NCBI GenBank assembly: GCA_948676835.1
Contig: CAPOZU010000013.1
Coordinates: forward strand, 1-31,981
Length of the DNA stretch: 31,981 nucleotides
Reading direction: 5' to 3'
DNA from: an uncultured Clostridia bacterium
Lineage (GTDB): Bacteria; Bacillota; Clostridia; TANB77; CAG-508
In this document: piece after piece, positions 17,945-25,062 of the stretch
How the letters are laid out: each line of letters opens with the position of its first letter
Numbering within the stretch: the stretch's first letter is position 1
The notes under the pieces: generated by a model
What the model saw: only the letters and a program-made list of their open reading frames with translations
Told to the model about the DNA's origin: nothing
The model's database searches: none
Position numbers and translations under genes: made by a program

Positions 17945-18047
17945 ATAAATGGACAAAAATGTCTAAAATTTTATGAAGCTGTAACAAGTAAATTTTAACA
18001 GTTTCAGTAATGTCCCAAATTGGTTATCCAAAGGGAGAGGTTAAATT

Positions 18048-19382
18048 TTGAAAGTACAATACTTAGGATTAGAACATATTAATGGTCCATTAGTATATTT
18101 AAAAACACCAAAGGATATTTCATATAATGAACAAGTAGAATTAGTGTTAAAATCAGGTGAAAAAAGAATAGGAAATGTAATTGCGGTAGATGAAAATGTT
18201 ACTGTAATTCAGGTTTATGAAGGTACAGATGGACTAAACATAACAGGGGTAAAAACTGAATTAAAAGGAAAAGCTCTGCAAGTTAAGCTTTCGAGAAAAG
18301 TTTTAGGTAGAGTTTTTAATGGTGTTGGTGAACCGATAGATGGACTTGGTGAATTAGAAGAATATGTTGAAAAAGATATAAACGGACAACCAATGAATCC
18401 TATTGCAAGAAAATATCCAAGAAATTATATTGAAACAGGTATATCAGCAATAGATGGTTTAATGACTTTAATTCGTGGTCAAAAATTACCAATATTTTCA
18501 GGGAGTGGTATAAACCATAACGATTTAGCAGAACAAATTATTAGACAAGCGAATATTAAAGATGATGAAAACTTTGCAATAATTTTTGGACTTATGGGAG
18601 CTGAATACGAGACAGCAGAATTTTTCAAAAAGAGTTTTCAAGAAAATGGAGTTTTATCAAAAGTTGCAATTTTTCAAAATTTATCTAATGATCCATCGAT
18701 AGAAAGAATTTTAACTCCTAAAGTTGCATTAACTTGTGCAGAATATTTAGCTTTTGATTTAGATATGCAAGTATTAGTTATTTTAACAGATATGACTGCA
18801 TATGCAGAAGCTTTAAGAGAAGTTTCAACGTTAAAAGGAGAAATCCCAAGTAGAAAAGGTTATCCTGGATATCTATACAGTGATTTAGCATCAATATATG
18901 AAAGAGCTGGAATGCTAAAAAATAAAAAAGGATCAATAACACAGATTCCAATTCTTACAATGCCAAATGATGATATTTCACATCCAATTCCAGATTTAAC
19001 AGGTTATATAACAGAAGGGCAAATTGTTTTAGGTAGGGAATTATATCAGCAAGGAGTGAATCCACCAATTAATATATTAGACTCACTTTCAAGATTAATG
19101 AAAGATGGAATTGGCAAAGAATATACAAGAGAAGATCATCAAAAAATATCAAACCAATTATTTGCATCTTATTCTAAAGTACAAGATGTAAGAGCTCTAG
19201 CTAAAGTATTAGGTGAGAATGATTTATCAGAAACAGATAAAAAATATATGGAATTTGGAGAAGTTTTTGAAAAAAGATTTTTAAGTCAAGGGAAATTTGA
19301 GAACAGAACTATAAGTGAAACACTTGATTTAGCTTTAGAAATTTTGCATATATTACCAGAAGAAGAATTAACAAATTTATAA
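18048..19382 (+). CDS. ntpB: V-type ATPase regulatory subunit B
   Basis: A 444-residue subunit homologous to A but without a working Walker A loop: at the equivalent place it reads PIFSGSGINHNDLAEQI, the typical B-subunit form. Other family landmarks are SAIDGLMTLIRGQKLP, the ILTDMTAYAEALREVS strand, PSRKGYPGYLYSDLASIYERAG and PDLTGYITEGQIVL. It completes the A3B3 hexamer and contributes the arginine that reaches into the neighbouring active site. The start is TTG with GGGAGAGG 7 nt upstream. An unusual 103-nt gap, with a few short inverted repeats, separates it from subunit A, while most other genes here are packed closer. Length is slightly under the usual 460. Confidence 0.96.
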   Translation: MKVQYLGLEHINGPLVYLKTPKDISYNEQVELVLKSGEKRIGNVIAVDENVTVIQVYEGTDGLNITGVKTELKGKALQVKLSRKVLGRVFNGVGEPIDGLGELEEYVEKDINGQPMNPIARKYPRNYIETGISAIDGLMTLIRGQKLPIFSGSGINHNDLAEQIIRQANIKDDENFAIIFGLMGAEYETAEFFKKSFQENGVLSKVAIFQNLSNDPSIERILTPKVALTCAEYLAFDLDMQVLVILTDMTAYAEALREVSTLKGEIPSRKGYPGYLYSDLASIYERAGMLKNKKGSITQIPILTMPNDDISHPIPDLTGYITEGQIVLGRELYQQGVNPPINILDSLSRLMKDGIGKEYTREDHQKISNQLFASYSKVQDVRALAKVLGENDLSETDKKYMEFGEVFEKRFLSQGKFENRTISETLDLALEILHILPEEELTNL

Positions 19383-19392
19383 AAGAGGTTTT

Positions 19393-20007
19393 ATGAGTAA
19401 TAATTATTTACCAACCAAAAGTAATTTAATAAAGTTGCAAGAGTCATTAAAAATTACTAAACAAGGCCATGAACTGCTTGAAAGGAAAAGATTAATTTTA
19501 TCAAAAGAACTTGAAAAATATATAGACAAGGCAAAAAAAGTATATCAAGAATTATTTGATATGATGAATGATGGGAAAAATCTTGTAAGAAATGTTAATA
19601 CTGATATAGGAATAGATAATTTTACTAATATTTCTAATGGAGTAAAAATTGATGATTATATTGATATAAAAAATAAAACGCTAATGGGATGTGAAATACC
19701 ATCTGCAGTTCATAAAAGAGAAATTATAAAACGAAATTATGGATTTTATAATACAACAAATACAGTTGATGAGGCAATTTTTAAATTTAATGAAATACAA
19801 GAAAAACTAATTGAGTATGCAATATTAGAAAATACAGTTTCACGATTAAAGGCTGAAATAACTAGGGTAGGAGAAAGAGCAAATGCTCTTCAAAACATCA
19901 TAATTCCAGAAAATGAAAAAAATGTAAAACAAATATCAAGCATAATAGATGAGCGTGAAAGAGAAGAATTTGCACGTCTTAAAGTTATAAAAAAGAGAAT
20001 GAATTAA
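19393..20007 (+). CDS. ntpD: V-type ATPase central-shaft subunit D
   Basis: A 204-residue helical protein matching subunit D, the rotor axle that turns inside the A3B3 head. The family signature at the N-terminus is clear (LPTKSNLIKLQESLKITKQGHELLERKR), and the C-terminal helix is likewise typical (VSRLKAEITRVGERANALQNIIIP). The middle part forms the hairpin domain outside the head. AGAGG lies 7 nt before the ATG, 10 nt after the B stop. It is the last gene of the operon; a palindromic terminator follows directly. All nine expected subunits are thus present, so the complex should be functional. Confidence 0.95.
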   Translation: MSNNYLPTKSNLIKLQESLKITKQGHELLERKRLILSKELEKYIDKAKKVYQELFDMMNDGKNLVRNVNTDIGIDNFTNISNGVKIDDYIDIKNKTLMGCEIPSAVHKREIIKRNYGFYNTTNTVDEAIFKFNEIQEKLIEYAILENTVSRLKAEITRVGERANALQNIIIPENEKNVKQISSIIDEREREEFARLKVIKKRMN

Positions 20008-20018
20008 AATATTATATA

Positions 20019-20044
20019 AAAAGAAGTACCTAGGTACTTCTTTT
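20019..20044. terminator. Bidirectional terminator shared by ntpD and mscL
   Basis: A perfect 26-nt palindrome with an A-run on one side and a T-run on the other, so it can end transcripts from both directions. It sits between the convergent V-ATPase operon and the mscL gene. The stem has almost no free loop bases at its centre, so the real hairpin will open by a few pairs. Confidence 0.85.
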
Positions 20045-20051
20045 ATATTTT

Positions 20052-20531
20052 TTATTCATTTATATTAGTTACTACTTTTTCAAGTTCAGAAGTGCAGTGT
20101 GCACATTTAGTTGCTTTATAAGGAATTTCACTATAACAGTAAGGACAGATTTTTACAGTTGGTTCTGGAATAGGTTCTTCTTTTTTTGCTTTGCCTAGTT
20201 TTTTATTTATTTTTTCTGCTTGTCCTAAACTGATTGCTTCCATTTTTTTATTAATTTTATTTAAATATGTAATAGCTAAAAATATAGAAAATGCAATTAT
20301 TAAAAAGTTAACGATAGCAGTAATAAAGTTTCCGTATTTTATAGAAGCTCCACCAACAGTAAACATCATATCTGAAAAATCAATTTTTCCTGTAAATATA
20401 GATACAGCAGGCATTATAATATCTGAAACTAATGAATTAATTATAGATTGGAATGCTCCACCAATTACAACTCCGACAGCTAAATCCATGATGTTACCAC
20501 GTGTTGCAAATTTCTTGAATTCTTTTAACAT
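20052..20531 (-). CDS. mscL: Large-conductance mechanosensitive channel with zinc-ribbon tail
   Basis: A 159-residue MscL, the pentameric channel that opens under membrane tension to release solutes after osmotic downshock. The N-terminal amphipathic helix (MLKEFKKFATRGN) and first membrane helix (MDLAVGVVIGGAFQSIINSLVSD, given here only as a landmark pair MDLAVGVVIG and SIINSLV) are typical. The second helix (NFITAIVNFLIIAFSIFLAI) follows. The distal C-terminus differs from the Escherichia protein: two CxxC pairs (C129, C132, C143, C146) form a predicted zinc ribbon in the cytoplasmic tail. TTAGGAGG precedes the ATG. The gene has its own promoter and shares a terminator with ntpD. Confidence 0.95.
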   Translation of the reverse strand: MLKEFKKFATRGNIMDLAVGVVIGGAFQSIINSLVSDIIMPAVSIFTGKIDFSDMMFTVGGASIKYGNFITAIVNFLIIAFSIFLAITYLNKINKKMEAISLGQAEKINKKLGKAKKEEPIPEPTVKICPYCYSEIPYKATKCAHCTSELEKVVTNINE

Positions 20532-20565
20532 ATTAACTCCTCCTAAAATTATTTAACTATAAAAA

Positions 20566-20594
20566 TATATATAATAATTGTCGTTTTTTGTCAA
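20566..20594 (-). promoter_or_regulatory. Promoter of mscL
   Basis: On the minus strand a perfect TTGACA (20594-20589) and TATATA (20571-20566) are 17 bp apart. It is back to back with the promoter of the DJ-1 family gene. Confidence 0.8.
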
Positions 20595-20615
20595 CAATAG
20601 AATTGGATATTATTG

Positions 20616-20644
20616 TTTACAAAGTAACAAATTGTTTATATAAT
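20616..20644 (+). promoter_or_regulatory. Promoter of the DJ-1/PfpI gene
   Basis: TTTACA at 20616-20621 and TATAAT at 20639-20644, with 17 bp between. Its -35 box is 21 bp from the divergent mscL -35 box. Confidence 0.75.
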
Positions 20645-20679
20645 AACTTTAATTATTAAATTAGAAAGAAGGTTTTTTT

Positions 20680-21246
20680 ATGAAAAAAGTAGCTGTTTTA
20701 TTAGCAAATGGATTTGAAGAAATAGAAGCATTGACAGTAGTTGATGTTTTAAGAAGAGCAAAAATAGAATGTGATATGGTAAGTATCGATAAGGAAAATG
20801 TTAGTGGTTCTCACAATATAGAAGTAAAAACAGATAAATTATTAGGAGAAGATATAAAAAAATATGATATGATTGTTCTACCTGGAGGACTTCCAGGAGC
20901 AGACAATTTAGCAAATGATAAGAGAGTTATAGAAGTTCTTAAAACTTTTAATAACGATAAAAGTAAGTATATAGCAGCAATTTGTGCTTCACCAGCAATA
21001 GTTTTACCAGTAGCTGAAATTGAATGTAATAAATATATTACTTCTTATCCAGATGCAAATTATGAAGAAAGATTAAAAAATGGTAATTATGTGGATGAAT
21101 TAGTAGTTGTTGATGGAAATTTAATTACAAGTCGTGGACCTGCAACAACATTATTATTTGCTTATAAATTAGTAGATATTTTAGGAGGAGATAGCAAAGT
21201 ATTAAAAGAAGGAATGCTTTGGAATAAGCTTGAAGAAGAATGCTAA
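20680..21246 (+). CDS. DJ-1/PfpI family protein
   Basis: A 188-residue cytoplasmic protein of the DJ-1/YajL branch. The nucleophile elbow AAICASPAIVLP holds the reactive C102, and E16 in GFEEIEA is the conserved glutamate that contacts it. The GGLPGADNL loop and the late SRGPATTLLFAYKLVDIL motif are also typical. Members have been described as redox sensors, chaperones or deglycases of methylglyoxal-damaged molecules; the exact activity is disputed, so I do not choose. The length equals that of bacterial relatives. AGAAAGGAG-like sequence (AGAAAGAAGG) precedes the ATG. There is no terminator between its stop and the foreign-looking promoter 12 nt downstream, so read-through into the next gene is likely. 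Confidence 0.92.
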   Translation: MKKVAVLLANGFEEIEALTVVDVLRRAKIECDMVSIDKENVSGSHNIEVKTDKLLGEDIKKYDMIVLPGGLPGADNLANDKRVIEVLKTFNNDKSKYIAAICASPAIVLPVAEIECNKYITSYPDANYEERLKNGNYVDELVVVDGNLITSRGPATTLLFAYKLVDILGGDSKVLKEGMLWNKLEEEC

Positions 21247-21258
21247 ATCTATGAAAAA

Positions 21259-21287
21259 TTGACAAATCCCATGTTCTGTGATATCAT
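21259..21287 (+). promoter_or_regulatory. Promoter of the DUF5662-type gene
   Basis: A perfect TTGACA at 21259-21264 and TATCAT at 21282-21287, 17 bp apart. Confidence 0.8.
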
Positions 21288-21362
21288 ACGCAAGATAGAA
21301 GCATAGGAAATAGTAGGATATATAATTTTTTATTCTACACCGGCATATTAAAGGAGGGGACT

Positions 21363-22376
21363 ATGTTAAAAATTGGCTGTGAGGATATCAAAGTTGGGAA
21401 TCGGGTAATTTTACCTGAAGCATGGCATGAAAAGGTTATGGACTTTGGAAATCTTAAGAGCTGTGCATATGAATTTGAGGTTGAAGAGATTGTCAAACAT
21501 AAGGCAAATAAAGAAACCTACTATTTATGCAGGCCAGCCAAAAAGGAAAAGAGTGTAAAGATTGCATTTTCTGAAACGGCAATAAAATATTTATTTGGTC
21601 AGGAAGTGCAGGACCAGAATATTGGTCTGTCTTTTAAAGATTTTCTTCCTTTTGAAGATACACACCTTTTGGTAACCAGCGTGAGAAACCCTAACGAGGT
21701 TATTCCGGGTATTTTTAAAATCGAAACAGAACTTGTTCAGCCGAAGGAAGATGCAGCTGAAGTAATCTGTTTGAATTTTAAACTGGATTTCACCAATGGC
21801 AGTGGTTTTTCTTCCATCCGACTGTTTTGTGATGGTAATAAGAAATCCACTTGGAAGCTGTTGTACAGCACAGATATTTCCTGTATGACTGAGTATGAGC
21901 AGATGTTTCAGGATACAATGATTCACAAGATGTATGTGGAAAGAAGCTGCGATAAACTTGCTGCTTATCTTGAAAGAGAAGGCGCTGTAGAGCATGCGAA
22001 GGCATTACGGGAACGTGCAAAGGTTCACGATAACAGTAAAATCTGCTATGAAGATGAGCTGAGTGCTTTGTCTAGAATTATTAATGACAAATCATGTCTT
22101 AAGGATTCTTCTAAGCAGCTGTCTCCTATTAAGCAGGATTCAATTAAACTGCATTGGAAACACAATTCGCATCATCCGGAGCATTTCAAGACAGCAATTG
22201 ATATGAGCAAATTGGATATCATGGAAATGTGCTGTGATTGGCATGCACGGTCTACTCAGTATGGCACGGATTTCTTGGAGTTTGTGGAAAAGCGTCAAGC
22301 AGACCGTTTTCACTTTCCAGAGTGGATGTTTGCTGAGATTTGGCACTATTGTAAAGTGCTGGCTGCTGAAATTTAA
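21363..22376 (+). CDS. Hypothetical protein with a DUF5662-like C-terminal domain
   Basis: A 337-residue protein with two parts. The N-terminal half (1-185) is beta-rich with no family I recognise. The C-terminal part (about 195-335) resembles DUF5662: a helix pattern with VHDNSK, then WKHNSHHPEHF, MEMCCDWHARSTQYGTD and a final tryptophan helix. The His/Asp pattern (HD...H..HH..D) recalls a metal-binding HD-like fold, but activity is unknown. The start is certain: AAAGGAGGGG lies just before the ATG. Base composition is foreign to the region (21841-21900 has 25 G or C in 60, with many CTG and GCC codons). It has its own promoter and a GC-rich terminator, so it forms a self-contained unit placed between the DJ-1 gene and ldh. 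Confidence 0.82.
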   Translation: MLKIGCEDIKVGNRVILPEAWHEKVMDFGNLKSCAYEFEVEEIVKHKANKETYYLCRPAKKEKSVKIAFSETAIKYLFGQEVQDQNIGLSFKDFLPFEDTHLLVTSVRNPNEVIPGIFKIETELVQPKEDAAEVICLNFKLDFTNGSGFSSIRLFCDGNKKSTWKLLYSTDISCMTEYEQMFQDTMIHKMYVERSCDKLAAYLEREGAVEHAKALRERAKVHDNSKICYEDELSALSRIINDKSCLKDSSKQLSPIKQDSIKLHWKHNSHHPEHFKTAIDMSKLDIMEMCCDWHARSTQYGTDFLEFVEKRQADRFHFPEWMFAEIWHYCKVLAAEI

Positions 22377-22387
22377 TATGTAAATAC

Positions 22388-22425
22388 AAAATGGCGGGCT
22401 CATAATTCTGAGCCCGCCATTTTTA
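22388..22425 (+). terminator. Strong GC-rich terminator of the DUF5662-type gene
   Basis: A 15-bp perfect stem (22388-22402 with 22409-22423) around a 6-nt loop, ending in a T-run. Its GC-rich core is unlike the A/T-rich terminators of the resident genes. Confidence 0.92.
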
Positions 22426-22452
22426 TATAAATATAATCTTTTACATAATATC

Positions 22453-22481
22453 TTGCAAAATATTAAAAATAGTATTATAAT
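22453..22481 (+). promoter_or_regulatory. Promoter of ldh
   Basis: TTGCAA at 22453-22458 and TATAAT at 22476-22481, 17 bp apart. I see no Rex-type operator overlapping it. Confidence 0.8.
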
Positions 22482-22524
22482 AACCAATTGGGATAATTAT
22501 TTTAAATAAAAGGAGAAGATTATT

Positions 22525-23493
22525 ATGATAGGAAAAAGAAAAGTTGTATTAGTAGGAACAGGTTTTGTAGGAATGAGTATGGCATATGCTATATTAAGCC
22601 AAGGGACAGCTAGTGGTGTAAATGAACTAGTTTTAATAGATGTTCTAAAAGATAAAGCAATTGGAGAAGCAATGGATTTATGTCATGGGTTACCATGTTC
22701 TTCAAGTCATATGAAAATAAAAGCAGGAGATTATGACGAATGTTCAGATGCTGATATAGTAGTTATTACTGCTGGTTTAAATCAAAAACCAGGGCAAACT
22801 CGTTTAGAGCTTTCAGAAGCAAATGCAAAAATTATGAAAGATATTACAATACAAGTTGTAAATAGTGGATTTAAAGGAATATTCTTAATTGCGTCAAATC
22901 CAGTAGATTTAATGACTAAAGTTGTACAAGAAGTTTCAAAATTCCCAACAAGTAGAGTAATTGGATCTGGAACAACACTAGATACAGCAAGACTAAGATT
23001 TATGGTAGGAGAATATTTAAATGTATCTGACAAAAACGTACATGCTTACATTATGGGAGAACATGGAGATTCTTCATTTGTTCCATGGGAACATGCTTAT
23101 GTTGGATGTAAAAAAGTTACAGACATATTAGAAGATGCTGGAAAGAATTTAAGTGATTTAGATGAAATATATGTTGAAGTTAGAGATGCAGCATATGAAA
23201 TTATAAATAGAAAAAAAGCTACTTATTACGGAATTGGATTAGGACTAGCAAAGATTGTTAGAACTGTTATGAATGATACAAACGAAATTCTTACAGTTTC
23301 TGCATATTTAAGAAATCAATATGGACAAGATGATCTTTATATTGGTGTTCCTGCTATAATAAATAGTAATGGTGCAAGAGAATTATTAGAACTTGAATTA
23401 TCTGAGGAAAATCAAGAAAAATTAAATGCAAGTAGCAAAATTCTAAAAGAGAATATGAACAATATAAGAAAAGCATTAAATAATGAAAAATAA
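22525..23493 (+). CDS. ldh: L-lactate dehydrogenase
   Basis: A 322-residue NAD-dependent enzyme that reduces pyruvate to L-lactate, the last step of lactate fermentation. The Rossmann start is VLVGTGFVGMSMAY. The substrate-specificity loop reads AGLNQKPGQTRLEL: a glutamine in NQKPG marks lactate dehydrogenase, where malate enzymes have arginine. The catalytic histidine is in MGEHGDSSFVPWEHA, and the IGSGTTLDTARLR helix (aspartate and arginine for substrate binding) is intact. AAAAGGAG precedes the ATG. It is monocistronic, with a clear promoter and a terminator that touches the next promoter. Many bacterial forms are activated by fructose 1,6-bisphosphate; I cannot judge that here. Confidence 0.95.
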   Translation: MIGKRKVVLVGTGFVGMSMAYAILSQGTASGVNELVLIDVLKDKAIGEAMDLCHGLPCSSSHMKIKAGDYDECSDADIVVITAGLNQKPGQTRLELSEANAKIMKDITIQVVNSGFKGIFLIASNPVDLMTKVVQEVSKFPTSRVIGSGTTLDTARLRFMVGEYLNVSDKNVHAYIMGEHGDSSFVPWEHAYVGCKKVTDILEDAGKNLSDLDEIYVEVRDAAYEIINRKKATYYGIGLGLAKIVRTVMNDTNEILTVSAYLRNQYGQDDLYIGVPAIINSNGARELLELELSEENQEKLNASSKILKENMNNIRKALNNEK

Positions 23494-23507
23494 AAATATA
23501 ATTAAAA

Positions 23508-23540
23508 AAAATAGTCAAGTTATGAGCTTGGCTATTTTTA
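23508..23540 (+). terminator. Terminator of ldh
   Basis: Arms 23508-23519 and 23527-23538 form a 12-bp stem (one T-G wobble) with a 7-nt loop and a T-run. The run ends exactly where the next promoter begins. Confidence 0.85.
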
Positions 23541-23569
23541 TTGCAATATTATGTAAATTGTGCTATAAT
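23541..23569 (+). promoter_or_regulatory. Promoter of the GNAT gene
   Basis: TTGCAA at 23541-23546 and TATAAT at 23564-23569, 17 bp apart, with a TGC extension just before the -10 box. Confidence 0.8.
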
Positions 23570-23601
23570 GAAATGGTAAAAAATTAGAGGAGGTTACTTG
23601 A

Positions 23602-24039
23602 ATGAAATTACGGAAGGCTGATTTAACGAGAGGAGACTATGAAACTTTTAAACGAATGCACCTCCAATTCCGGTATGCGGAATTGAATGCCGCACAAGAA
23701 CTGGAGCGCAAGGCAGTAATAAAGAACTATGAAGACTACTACGAGTATGCCCAAAAAGAATGGATTTACTTTGCCGTAAAAGATGGCGAGGAAGTGGGCT
23801 ATGTTGTTTTGACGGCATATGAAGATATGACCGTAAAACTCGAGGAAGTTTACATCAGGAAGGACTGCCAGCGCAAGGGACATGGCAAGAAGTTTGTGAA
23901 GAAAATCGTCGAGTTCCTGAAGGAAAATGGTATGAAAAAAGTTGAAGTTTTCTCTGCAACTATGGCGACAGACTATTTCTGGGCTGAATGCCGGTTTAGA
24001 TCTGTTGGAGGATCCGAAATGTTCGAATATGTAATTTAA
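23602..24039 (+). CDS. GNAT family N-acetyltransferase
   Basis: A 145-residue acetyl-CoA-dependent acyltransferase. The strand leading into motif A is VKLEEVYIRKDC, followed by the pyrophosphate-binding loop QRKGHGKKFV (Q-x-x-G-x-G form) and helix VKKIVEFLKENGM. Motif B follows as KVEVFSATMATDYFWAECRFRSVG. The substrate cannot be predicted; candidates are protein N-termini, polyamines or antibiotics. AGGAGG is 8 nt before the ATG. Codon use is foreign to the region: 23821-23880 has 29 G or C in 60. Although short, the fold is complete. It lies between ldh and a convergent gene, with a GC-rich hairpin after it that is better suited to the opposite strand. Confidence 0.88.
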   Translation: MKLRKADLTRGDYETFKRMHLQFRYAELNAAQELERKAVIKNYEDYYEYAQKEWIYFAVKDGEEVGYVVLTAYEDMTVKLEEVYIRKDCQRKGHGKKFVKKIVEFLKENGMKKVEVFSATMATDYFWAECRFRSVGGSEMFEYVI

Positions 24040-24045
24040 GTAATC

Positions 24046-24077
24046 AAAAAAAGACCGCCCTGAATGCAGGGCGGTCT
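24046..24077 (-). terminator. GC-rich terminator, oriented for the minus-strand gene
   Basis: Arms 24052-24062 and 24067-24077 form an 11-bp GC-rich stem with a 4-nt loop. Read on the minus strand it runs into seven T residues; on the plus strand it is followed by GCAACATTT, a poor T-run. It should stop the minus-strand gene fully, and the GNAT transcript only partly. Confidence 0.85.
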
Positions 24078-24084
24078 GCAACAT

Positions 24085-24999
24085 TTATCTAGCATCATCT
24101 TCTGATTTTAATTCTTTTGGATTTATATGTTCTACATTTGTACTTTGTGATGGAGTTATAGTTTGTTTTAGACCAATTCTATTTTCTCTTTCTTCCTTTA
24201 ATTGATGTGCAAATGTTAGAACACCAATTTTATTTTTTTTGCCATCAAACTGTTTAATAGTTATTTTCTTTTTAGCAAATTCAGATTGTTCTTGTAATGG
24301 AAGAGAAGCGTATTTTTCTAAAAATATATTTAATTCAGAAAGAACGAAAGTATCTTCTATTTTACAGGCTTTAGAAAAATCTGAAGAATCTATTAATTTA
24401 GCAAGATTATCTTGATATTCTAATAATTGTTCTTGCAAAGGAATTTCATCAGAATAGCCATCCCTTGAAGCTAAGCATTTTTTTAATTTAGATTTATTTT
24501 GTTTATAAAAATCCAAGTCTTCAGGTGAAACTTTTTGATGCATATTACGGCAAAAATCAGGATAAACTTCTCTAATACTATCATATAAATCTAATCTAGA
24601 CTTTGAATGTACATCTAGTTTTTTACTAAGTTTAACATTCTTTTTTAAATATTCATTTGAAAATTCTGTATCAGCATGAAATTGCTCTTCAAATTTTTGT
24701 GCATTTTTCCCTGAATGATGTATTTTATATGGATGAGGCAAATAAAAAGAATTATCTGCTGTTGCAGCAATATAAGCCATATCAAAAAGATATATTAATT
24801 CACTTGCTTGCTTTGATGTAATATTTGAATGAATAGCAAGAGGCGTTGGACTTTCGTATATACTTTTTGGCTGTTCAAGGGCTTCTTGTTCTAATTCATC
24901 AACTGTGCTGAATGTGTTAATCTTAACAGGTTCTGGCAAAGTTTTTTTATTTGCTAATTTATTTTTTATATTATTAAAAAAATCACTTAAAAAGCTCAT
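24085..24999 (-). CDS. Hypothetical protein, 304 residues
   Basis: I do not recognise this protein. It starts MSFLSDFFNNIKNKLANKK, an amphipathic segment, followed by a Pro/Glu-rich linker (about 22-58) and a mainly helical, charged body. HPYKIHHSGKNAQKFEEQFH at about 112-131 is a local His/Lys-rich patch. There is no signal peptide, membrane helix or sorting signal, so it seems cytoplasmic and is not a substrate of the adjacent sortase. The ATG at 24999 is preceded by AGGAGG at 8 nt; a longer reading frame upstream (to 25053) has no such site and overlaps the promoter. It has its own promoter with perfect spacing and a strong terminator. Base composition is that of the resident genome. Confidence 0.8.
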   Translation of the reverse strand: MSFLSDFFNNIKNKLANKKTLPEPVKINTFSTVDELEQEALEQPKSIYESPTPLAIHSNITSKQASELIYLFDMAYIAATADNSFYLPHPYKIHHSGKNAQKFEEQFHADTEFSNEYLKKNVKLSKKLDVHSKSRLDLYDSIREVYPDFCRNMHQKVSPEDLDFYKQNKSKLKKCLASRDGYSDEIPLQEQLLEYQDNLAKLIDSSDFSKACKIEDTFVLSELNIFLEKYASLPLQEQSEFAKKKITIKQFDGKKNKIGVLTFAHQLKEERENRIGLKQTITPSQSTNVEHINPKELKSEDDAR

Positions 25000-25021
25000 T
25001 TTAAAGACCTCCTGAATAAGA

Positions 25022-25050
25022 AGTATACTCTTATAAATATTAAATGTCAA
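25022..25050 (-). promoter_or_regulatory. Promoter of the 304-residue hypothetical gene
   Basis: On the minus strand TTGACA (25050-25045) and TATACT (25027-25022) are 17 bp apart, directly after the sortase stop codon. Confidence 0.8.
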
Positions 25051-25062
25051 CAAATTTCGACA

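Noticed and set aside
20191..20556. 121-codon plus-strand frame across mscL
   Set aside because: It is antisense to a clear MscL gene and has no promoter or ribosome site.
22525..23493. Malate dehydrogenase as an alternative to ldh
   Set aside because: The specificity loop has glutamine (NQKPG), which indicates lactate rather than malate.
23623..24084. 153-codon minus-strand frame opposite the GNAT gene
   Set aside because: The plus-strand frame carries a complete GNAT fold, and this one runs through the terminator hairpin.
25045..25062. Imperfect inverted repeat TGTCAACAAATTTCGACA over a -35 box as operator
   Set aside because: Only six of nine half-site positions match, and the TGTC/GACA ends come partly from the -35 box itself.
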